NCBI GenBank assembly: GCA_002007465.1
Contig: LNAC01000349.1
Coordinates: 1,734,726 to 1,798,725, forward strand
Direction of reading: 5' to 3'
Source of the DNA: Ailurus styani
Lineage: Eukaryota > Chordata > Mammalia > Carnivora > Ailuridae
DNA: 64,000 bases
The notes below the pieces were generated by a model. The model had not been told where the DNA came from. It did not search any database and saw nothing but the letters and a program-made list of their open reading frames with translations. The translations under genes were made by a program, and so were the position numbers. This document shows positions 55,107-64,000 of the stretch, piece by piece. Positions within the stretch are counted from its first letter, which is position 1; each line of letters starts with the position of its first letter.

Positions 55107-56819
55107 CTTTAAAACTTCTGCTGAAACCTGAACCAGAAGCCAGACCAGACCGCGGTGGTGAGGTCCTATGTAAGGAGAACGGATACAGGAACCTGGAGAG
55201 AGGCCCTGGACATATCTCTCTCTCTCTGCCTCCAGTACCGCGTGACTTAGGACAAGGTGCCCGACCTCTCTGGGGCTCAGTTTCCCCACCTATAAAAGGA
55301 AAGAATTGTAGATGATGTTAAGTGTTAAGATTCTCTTAACTAGAAAGCACATTTGCCATTTCAGATGTTCTTGAGTCTCAAACTTTAATCTCCCAAGGAA
55401 GTTAACCTAGACGCCCAAACTAGAGACTGGTTATGTACAGAGCCTCCTCTGAGTATTTCAGGACTTTTTGCTGGGTTTTGGTGGTGGGATTAAAGTTGGG
55501 TTTTGTAGTCAAAGGATTTTCATAAGCAATGCCTTTTTCATTCCCTCCTGAGTCATGACAGAGGAAATTAGAGGAGCGGTAATGGGACCCCAATTGAGTG
55601 GCCTGATTTCACTCTCAGTTGACTGGTTGGAACCCTCTACTCCCTTTGAATGCCATTGATGACATTTTTATTCTATTTGTGTTTGCCTTGCAAGAAGAAA
55701 AGGGAGAGAATGGCTAAAGGAAATTCACATGAGATTCACAACTCTTCATTCCTGCCAAGAACCTGTCACTGAAGTATGTCTGGGACTGCCAGGGCTCACA
55801 TTTACTCAGCATCCATGCTCTAATTATTTCCACATGTAGTTCCAGGCAAATGGTTGATTAAAAGTTAAAAAAAAAACCACCCACACACCTAAATCCCAGT
55901 ACCCTCCACTAAGGGGGCGGGGAGATCCAGGGCGGCTATGGGAGCATTCCAAGAGGACATTTCTGAAGTGTCCCCTGTAGAGCCAGCCGCATCAGACCAA
56001 CATCCCCGCACATTCCCAACACTCCATCGCAAGCCAACCCTCCACCTATCCAAGCTTCCCCAAGCACTGAACCAAACATGATTCACATTCTATGAACTTC
56101 TGGGTGGAATGTAGGACTTTTTCCTGCTTTGGTGGAAGGCCTAAGAGATGGACATAGGCTAAGAGCTACAGGTTCTCTTCACCCCTTTTGCCCTGGGCTC
56201 TACCGAATTTAGGTAGACTCTGGGTAGTTCCTGAGATCATATGCTAGGGAAGAAATCCAGGGTGCAGAGAACAACAGTACCTTCCCCAAGCAGGAGAATA
56301 GTCCCCACATCCGCAGCTCCTTTCCATGATCCCAATTTGCAAATGGCTTCCACTAAAACTGGAAGTTAACCCACTGTTCCCCAAGGTGGTTCACATGGCC
56401 TGGCACTGATTCAGATACCTGACAGTGTCATCTACTGACATCTACTTGGCCGTATTTAGCAAGGTCTTTGGCAGTGACTCAGTCTTCTTCCTGTCTCCTG
56501 GGTGATTTCATTGTTTATGTGGCCTCAAGATCCTTGACCTCCTCACCTCCAGTAAGCCTCAATTCTAAGGTCCTCTGGCTACGGGGAGTTTCAGAAAGTA
56601 TCTGTGAGTAGAGCAGGTAACTGCAGCAGACTAAAATAAAAGGTACAGGGTTCCTGAAGTCCTACATTTTGAAATGAAAGTTCATTACCTTTTGAAAATG
56701 TCAGCACCTTGAAGTATTGTTAGATGCTTCTCTAACCTTCAAATGGGCAGAGAATGTCCCACAAGACCAGCTAAAAAAACAATGTCACCATCTGGGAAGT
56801 CTGATTTGTTGTCTGAATT

Positions 56820-57110
56820 AAACACAAATTCTTCCTGTCCTTCAAGGCTCAGCTCAAGTTACACAACTCCATCTTTGGTGACCTTTTTCTTCTGAGTGTT
56901 ATAAGCTCCTCCTTCTATCTCTAAACTTTCATTCTTCTCTGCACAAACCCATTTGATCACTTTTTTAAAAATGTAATTGATTATGCAGACTTTGTCTTCC
57001 CAGATGAACTGTAGGTTCCTAGAGGACAAGGCTTATGTTCTGAAGTCTTCAATAGGTCCAGGCATAGTACGGTGTGCCACGTCACCAACCTTTGTTGAAA
57101 GTATCCAAGA
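56820..57110 (+). repeat. L2-like 3' end
   Basis: 'gtccttcaaggctcagctca', 'gatgaactgtaggttcctag', 'aggacaaggcttatg' in the order of L2 3' sequence. Confidence 0.65.
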
Positions 57111-58316
57111 GCAACTAAGCCACACTGCCCTACGGACCTAGAGCAGGGGTGGAAAGACAGCCCCTGGGCCAATTTCTCTCCTGGGGCTGCCTCCTTTCAG
57201 GATCGTTTTTTTGGGGGGGGCGGGGGGAATAACCTAAAGACCCCACCCTTCTCCACCGGGCCATAAATATGCAACCTGTAATCTCCCTAATGAGAGACTG
57301 TCTTTGACCCACAGAAAGACATTGGGGTGTGTGTGTGGGTGGGTGGGGGGTGATGTGGATAGGAGAGCAATGGGGGACAGAAAAGGCTTTCAGTCATTTC
57401 CTTTGTCCACAATTAATGTGTAATCTAGCAGATGCTGAGGGAATGAGACTGGGGAAAGGAAAAGGATGGAAGAGGAGGCAATGTGGGAATGCCGGGTACT
57501 TCGAAGAAGGCAAAACTGGGTGGGATTTCAGAGTGTAGGGTGGAGATCACCAAAGAGCAGACTGCCACCTTGGTGACCTATACAAGGGAGAAGCAGAGAC
57601 AAAGATAAGCAAGAGGGGCCAAGAGAAATTGTGAAAATGGGCCTATTACCCAAGGCAGCTGTTTTGTGTTAATGCTTCTCAGGATTCCTGCTCCTACGTT
57701 GTCCTGCGGCAGTAGGGAGGCAAGACGGTCAGTCTGCCTAGACATGAGAAAGGATAAATTGCCACTGCCTTATCCCACCCCTCCCCCATGTGCAGAAGGT
57801 TCTAGGGGTCTCCCAGCACTCTCTTCTGGCTCATCCGCTAGGGTGACTTTACTGTAGGCTGGAATACGCTGAAATGGGAGTGACCAGGGAAGGGCTAGGC
57901 CTTTGCTGTGCCCAAGCATTTTATTTTCCAGGGTGCTGGGCATCTTGAAAGGAACTGTGATGTCCAACTGAGAGCTGAGACCATGTGACAGATGAGGGGG
58001 CAGGGGGGAAGATAGCAAGGAGGTGAGGGTTGACTGGAACAAAATGGAGCAGAGAGACCCCAGAGACCCAGCAGAGCATAACAGCGTGAGTTTCTACTTT
58101 AAAAAACACAGACAAAGCCTTGGGACTCCACGGGCAGTGTGGCTGCAAGGGAGCTGTCAAGTTTCTAGCATCCGGCAATTATTCTCCAGCCCGTGGAATG
58201 CATAAGGGGTTAAAACACAGCAAGAAACTCCACACTAAATGAAATCACCATATGTGTGGCTCCGTATGGTTTTAGGAGAAGCAGACAGATGTAATTAGAA
58301 GTTCTTAAGACACTGT

Positions 58317-58330
58317 GTTGCCATGGCAAC
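58317..58330. promoter_or_regulatory. Ideal X-box palindrome (RFX-family binding site)
   Basis: GTTGCCATGGCAAC is an exact 14-bp palindrome and equals the optimal RFX1-3 dimer site. It lies in FSTL1 intron 2, in non-repetitive sequence. Function as an enhancer is inferred. Confidence 0.6.
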
Positions 58331-60246
58331 TCTCGGCCAGGAGAACCTGGAGTCCGAGGAATACTGTCTTCCAAGGAAATGCCAGAGGTGGGTGGTGTTC
58401 ATCATCCTTGGGTTCCACAGGCAGGGCCTCTCCCCCACCCCTGCTTCCCCCACCCTTGCCCAGTCCTACACTCTTGGGGACCCTCCCTCTCCAATTCCTC
58501 CTCATCCCCACTTCCTAGGCCCCAGATAGGCACCCAGAGCAACTCCAAATGCAGATGAAGTACTCCCTTCTGATGGCATCCAAAGGCAGCAATTAAGGAG
58601 AAGTCGAGTATTGGGAGAGTTTGTGCAGGTGACATTGTTCTTTGGGCAGTCTCTGGTCCCAGGGGCTTTCTAGACCTGAGTGTGGGGAGCACTAGGAGAA
58701 GCTGCAAGCTTAATTTACGTATCACTCTGGAGCCCAGCTCCTCTATGAGGTGGAGGGTGGATGGGTACTACAGGACAAGTAGGGGTGCGTGAGCTTGAGC
58801 AGGGGAATGTCTGCTCTTAGTAGGCAACTGTCCATTTTATCAGCCAAACTGGAATATTTTGAAAGTAAAAGGGGATCTTCAAAATAGATAAACGTGGACA
58901 ACAGGCATAGACTGTGACATCTGGTCACCTCATTTAACAGGCTACCTAAGGGGAAAATTATTTTATTTTACGGAGTGGAAATTTTAACCTGGTGTCTATA
59001 AGCCCCCAGAAACCCAGCTATGGATTTGGGGACTGGATTTTCCTAGAGCAATAACCTAGGAAAGATGAGAAACTGAAAGAAAGTACTACTCTGAGCATGT
59101 ACTGCCTTAATCTCTTGATTCGACTGCCATGTGAGAATATTCATGGGGTTCTGCTGTTGCAAAGCTGGGGAACCTGGGCAAACGGGACCACTTTCCTTCA
59201 AAATCTCGGTTATTACAAATCCTTCCAACTGCTTCTCTAAAGAGAGAAACATTCATTTCACAACTGTTGCCAAAGAGGGATGATTCTCTATGGGTTTACG
59301 GCAATAATGTGGTCAACAGAGTGGGATCATTCCACAGCAGAGAGGCCTAATAAATCTCCCCCTGAAGAGTGGAGGTCTCCAGGTGTACATTCTTACACAT
59401 TCCTTAACTACTGAACCAGAAACAGTGGCTCAGGGATTCTGTGGTCACAAAACCCAGGGAAAGGCTAGAGTCTCCCAGGGAACCAGCAGAAATGACTGTA
59501 TTTTAGGCACAATATAACCAGCCCAGAAATTATGAGAATGTGGTTCAGCCACAAGCTCAGTTACAGAACTGAGGGATGTTCAGAGGGTAAGGCCCACCCA
59601 GGGTGCATCCCCTAGAATTTTCTCAGGGACTGTGGGGATCACAGCCATTTGATAAAAGTTTCTGGCAGTTTCTTGACAACCATGAGTAGTAGTGGCATTC
59701 TTCTCTCAACCCTGGCTCAAGGCTGGGAACCACTGGGGCCAACTTGCCTTAATTACCTGCACCTAAATGCAGAGAGGTCCTAGACACTGGGGTGCCAAAT
59801 TCTGAACTTAATGTGGAGCTTCCCCAAGATTTTTGGATGGCAATAAAAGACTCCTTACAACCTGTAATCAATTAGCACCACTGCTCTCTGCTAAGCATGT
59901 ATGGTGGGAAGTGCTGACACCCACTGCAGCTCCCCTGAATTTTAACAGTCCAATTTAGAGGAACATTAACCTTTCTGGAACAAATTAAGAACTTGATATA
60001 ATCAATCCCTTTGGGGGAAAAAAAAAACACAAAACAACACTGCAGCCACAAATTAATCTGCATTTCCTTATCACTGTCCAAAGTAGAACTGGACAAAACC
60101 TATTTCCAACAAAGTAATAGAGCAACAGAATACCAAACATCAAGTGGATGCTGGGGACTCAAGGAAGAAAAAAAAGCACAGTTCACGTCTCTAAGCTGCT
60201 GACAGTTTAGTTGAAGAGTTGAGGAGATGAGATACAAATACATGGA

Positions 60247-60425
60247 AATTAATTAATTAATTAGTTAATTTAGAGGGAGAGAGGAGGTGGGAGGGGGAGA
60301 GGGGGAGAGAGAATCCCAAGCAGCCTCCACACCCAGCATGATGCGTGATCTCATAAACCTGAGATCATGACCTGAGCCAAAATCAAGAGTCCACTGCTTA
60401 ATTGACTAAGCCACCCAGGCGCCCC
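60247..60425 (-). mobile_element. CAN (SINEC) SINE, first of a tandem pair
   Basis: 'aattaattaattagttaatt' tail, GA-rich body, head ending 'cacccaggcgcccc'. Flanked by 'aatacatgga' on both sides (60237, 60426). Confidence 0.92.
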
Positions 60426-60440
60426 AATACATGGAGTTTG

Positions 60441-60653
60441 ATTTTTTCTATTTTTATTTGTTTTAAGATTTTATTTATTTGTTTGAGAGGGGGAGAGAGA
60501 GAGAGAGAGAGAGCACAAGCAGGGGGAGGGGCAGAGGGAGAAGCAGACTTCCTGCTGAGCAGGGAGTCTGGCATGGGACTCAATCCCAGGACCCTGAGAT
60601 CAGGACCCAAACTGAAGGCAGCTTCTTAACCAGCTGAGCCACCCAGGGGCCCC
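60441..60653 (-). mobile_element. CAN (SINEC) SINE, second of a tandem pair
   Basis: 'ttttaagattttatttattt' tail, long GA run, head ending 'cacccaggggcccc'. Flanked by 'aatacatgga' (60426) and 'aatacgtgga' (60654). Confidence 0.93.
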
Positions 60654-60751
60654 AATACGTGGAATTTTAAATAACAATCACAATCTTAATAAGCGAAAAC
60701 TCAAGACAATGTGTAGCTAAATGTGATTTGTGGTTAAGTGACAGGTGTCTA

Positions 60752-61072
60752 GAGCAGCACTGTCCAGTAGCAATATAATATGAGTCTCATAGAGGATTGG
60801 AAAATTTCTAGTAACATTTTGGAAAGTCAAAAGAAACAATTATTTTAATAATTTGTTTTACATAAGCCAATATAGCCAAAATACGACCATTTTAGCTGGT
60901 AACCAATAGCATTACTGAGATGTTTTACATGCTTTTGTTCATAGTGAGTATTTGATACCTGGCATGCATTTTTCACTTACAGCACATCTTAATGAGACTA
61001 GCCACACTGTAAGAGCTCAATGTCCACTTGTGGCTCATGGCTTTTCCTATGGAACAGCCCAGTTCTAATAAG
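60752..61072. mobile_element. Ancient DNA-transposon relic
   Basis: Starts 'agagcagcactgtccagtag' and ends 'ggaacagcccagttct', with 'ttacagcacatcttaatgag' and 'gctcaatgtccacttgtggc' inside. Known block order of a common mammalian non-autonomous DNA element; family not named. Confidence 0.65.
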
Positions 61073-61585
61073 TTCTGGGTGCTAGCATATTCCTGAGGGC
61101 TGAATTGAGGAGAGTTTAGGTAGAAAGAATAAGACTTTCTTTAACTAGGAGTGTCTTATAAGTGGTGTATATAATTGAGGTCAACAGATATTTGAACACC
61201 TCGGTAAGGCAGTATGCTGGGCTGCATGGAGCGGGATACTGAGGTAATGAACATCCAGTCCTTTGAAAACAGGCGGGTGTTGTGGGCACTTAAGCCTAAT
61301 TCTGGCTCTGCTTTTAATGCCTGTGGACAAGTCACCCTTCTAGTCTCCTGTATAAGATAAAAGAGGTACCACCTCCTTTAGTACTTCATATGGCTTGTCT
61401 CATAAAACAATAGGGACCTAATTAAACTATATATTTTGAGACTTCTCTTAACTATTTAAATACTTTTACTTTTTTTACATAAAAATCCATGGACAAATTT
61501 GGCAATGTAGTGGATATTTCTCAAAACCTCCCCCCCACCCCATTTCTTGGCTCAACTGCTACACTCTTGCTGCCAAATTTCAATA

Positions 61586-61590
<5 letters not shown>

Positions 61591-61641
<51 letters not shown>
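61591..61641. repeat. (AC)n microsatellite
   Basis: About 25 uninterrupted AC units. Confidence 0.97.
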
Positions 61642-61643
<2 letters not shown>

Positions 61644-62489
61644 TTTAGTGCCTTGAGATTAAAGTCAATGAAAATATGCACATTCTATTCTTCTTGAGAC
61701 ATTCCTGCCTTGCATTCTTTCCTTGGAGCAGTTGGGAAGTCACAGTCGGGGGAGGGGGGAAGGGTGGGGAAGGAGCTATAAAACCTACATGGGCTGGCCA
61801 ATCAGGTTTTATCTGAGTCAGGAGACTCACCAGTAAGAGACTGCCAGGTATTCTGCTCCACTGTAGTAGCAAAACTCCCTATTTTTACAAAGATTAAAAT
61901 CCTGTGAGGCCTTCAGACTGCACCAACAATGCACAAAGACCTCTTTTTCTGTTCAATTTGCTTTCCCCCAAGGACTACATTAGAAACTCTACACAAAAAC
62001 CTACTAGCTTAGTTGCTACAGACATTATCATTTGCAGTAAAAACACTTCCTTAGTATTATGTAGCTATTTAATTCTCAAAGTTCTGTTCTTTAACTGGTT
62101 AAACACTAGAGAAATGCCACATGTTTAACTGCTTTTGGTTTTCCTGACTCCACTGGAAAGTGGAGCAAAATGCTATGGAAGTTAAAAAACTGGTCTATGG
62201 GTCAACAGTAAGGGAGTTTTAGAGAATAAGGCTGCAGGAACCCACCTACTGATGATCACTGGGTCATTGGTGGAAACTTTCCCAGGATGAAAGATACCTC
62301 TGAGATCTAATGTGCAAATCCAGTAACACTGTTTTGTCCATACCGGGAACATCAAAGGTGCCATTCAAATGAACAGGAGACACAGCAAGAGCAGAAAGGA
62401 TCCCCAAAAATAAAGATCTCAGTAAATGGTGATGTCAGAAGACAAAGTGACAGAGACTTTGGGGCAAAGAATCACCAACAACAGAATTT

Positions 62490-62705
62490 TTAAAAATATA
62501 TTTTTTTAAAGGTTTTATTTATTTGTCAGAGAGAGAAAGAGAGAGAGGGAGAGAGGAGTGCACAAGCAGGGGGAGCAGCAGGCAGAGGAAGAAGCAGGTT
62601 CCCCACTGAGCAAGGAGCCGGAGGTGGGACTCGATCCCAGGACCCTGGGACCATGACCTGAGCCTAAGGCAGATGCTTAACAGACTAAGCCACCCAAGCA
62701 TCCCT
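62490..62705 (-). mobile_element. CAN (SINEC) SINE with a perfect 16-bp target-site duplication
   Basis: 'accaacaacagaattt' at 62474-62489 and 62706-62721. Body 'gagggagagaggagtgcaca', head ending 'cacccaagcatccct'. Confidence 0.95.
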
Positions 62706-63084
62706 ACCAACAACAGAATTTAATTTAATGCTTTATTTTATATTTCTTGGGATATTAGCTTACTCTGGGAATGATGCCCAGTTAAATCAGACCTGCTGTT
62801 CATGGAAGGAAAGAATAAAAATATTTACTATTTAGTAAGCTTCTGCTTAAATTCCAACTTCACCTGGAGCTGAGAGTATCAGAATCCAGGTGTCAGACTA
62901 AGCAAGCCCAGCATTACTACCATGTCCAAGGTTAAGCAAAGTTTGATGAGCAAATGCTGTCAACCATCTTCCCAGGTACACATACTTGCAGAATCTGACA
63001 GAGATCAGAGATTATAGGCAGGATACAGTGCATCTCCTCATATTACATATGAGACATTTGGATTCATTAATTAACCCTTTTGAC

Positions 63085-64000
63085 CAGTGGATCAATTCAA
63101 CAAATATTTACTGAACACCTAGTATATAGTCAGCTCAGTTCTAGGTGCTGGGCATTCATTGGTGAATGAAACAGAGAAGGACTACATCTTGAAGAAGTAC
63201 ATATTCTAGAGAGAGGAGAGTGAAAATAAACACAATTAACAAGATCATTCCAGAGTGTGGTGTACCTTTAGAAGAACATAGCATATGTTTGACAGAGAAA
63301 TCTGGGAGAGGGGACACCACTTAGACTGAATGAGGGAATGCTCTCTTGAGTTGAGACCTAAGGATGAAAGGAGCAGTTCAGACAGCAGGAAGAAAAATGA
63401 AAAGGTTGTGACATAGGGCAGAATTTGTTATGTTCCTGGAACAGAAAAAGCCTAGTGTGGCTGTGACACAGGGTCTAGCAAGGAGAGTGATGAGAGGTTA
63501 GCTGGGAAAAGCAGACAAAGCATGGAGCATGAGGACCTTGTACACACTGATAAGAACTTTGTATTTTATTCTTACTGAAATGGGGAACACTGGAGGAGAG
63601 TGATGTGATCAGACACGTGTTTTACAAAGATTATTCAGGCTGCTGTGTAAAGTAGATGGAGAGAGGCAAGAAGGAAAAAGGGGCGAGCATCTAAGTGGCT
63701 ACTGCAGTCATCCAGTACAAAATGATGGCAGCTTAGACTGGGGTGGTGGTGATGGAAACTGAGAACAGTCAAAGGAGAGATAAAAGATTCTGTCAGTAGA
63801 GCCAAGAGGACTTGCTGATGGACTGGGAATGGATAGGAAGAGCGAAAATACCTGAAGAAGATTCCTGGGTACTCGGAGTTGATAACCAAGAAATAGCCAG
63901 TTCTTGGTAGAGATGAACATGGCCATGCCAATGGTCCAGTATGGAGCCACTTCCAGAAGGATCTTCCCTTGGACTAGCCCTGGGGTCTACATAAGTCCCA
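63085..64000 (+). repeat. Ancient interspersed repeat, same family as 16850-20890
   Basis: 'attcaacaaatatttactga', 'ggtgctgggcattcattggt', 'ggaccttgtacacactgata', 'gtgatgtgatcagacacgtg' and 'gactggggtggtggtgatgg' follow the same block order as 16855-17900. Runs to the window edge. Confidence 0.65.

Larger units (their letters stand above)
46424..64000 (-). other. FSTL1: FSTL1 intron 2 (5' part continues beyond the window)
   Basis: More than 17.5 kb without any recognised coding exon, consistent with the large first introns of mammalian FSTL1. Besides SINEs, MIR/L2 and microsatellites it contains an RFX X-box (58317-58330), G-quadruplex-prone tracts (57206-57350, 58432-58461) and two strong inverted repeats (47701-47729, 52681-52714). 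No CpG island, so the promoter is not here. Confidence 0.8.

Noticed and set aside
1..64000. CRISPR arrays, operons, ribosome binding sites, prophage or insertion sequences
   Set aside because: The window is vertebrate nuclear DNA. The tandem repeats seen are microsatellites without spacer architecture.

Overview
This is a mammalian nuclear genomic window, almost certainly from a carnivore. It is rich in tRNA-Lys-type CAN (SINEC) elements, recognised by their 'cctgggtggctcag' head and '(aaat)n aaaatctt' tail. Several copies have the head and body style I associate with mustelids (mink, ferret, badger); that placement is an inference. There are no bacterial or phage features. Protein-coding sequence is well under 3% of the window.

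Left third (1 to about 27.3 kb): gene-poor intergenic DNA built of CAN SINEs, MIR, antisense L1 and old DNA or LTR relics. Inside it, on the + strand, are three exons of a B7-family (VTCN1/B7-H4-like) immunoglobulin gene. They are a signal-peptide exon (4240-4291), a V-type Ig exon (8381-8780) and a C-type Ig exon (9766-10051). Splice sites are preserved. The V exon carries a one-base frameshift, and I found no transmembrane exon, so it is most likely a unitary pseudogene or decaying gene.

Middle (about 27.4 to 46.4 kb): the 3' two thirds of FSTL1 (follistatin-like 1) on the - strand. Nine coding exons are recognisable: follistatin-N/Kazal, linker, EF-hand-like, VWC-like and C-terminal tail. 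All have intact GT/AG splice sites and compatible phases. They encode 287 residues ending at the stop at 30030-30032, which is the human 308-residue protein minus its signal-peptide exon. A 3' UTR of about 2.6 kb follows. It contains the sequence orthologous to human miR-198, with a conserved seed and a diverged body.

Right (46.4 to 64 kb): FSTL1 intron 2, which runs off the window; exons 1 and 2 and the promoter are not present. It contains SINEs with clear target-site duplications, MIR/L2, G-quadruplex-prone tracts, a near-perfect 34-bp palindrome, and an ideal RFX X-box palindrome that may mark a regulatory element. In human, FSTL1 lies between LRRC58 and NDUFB4/HGD on 3q13.33. The left third would therefore correspond to the LRRC58-FSTL1 interval.
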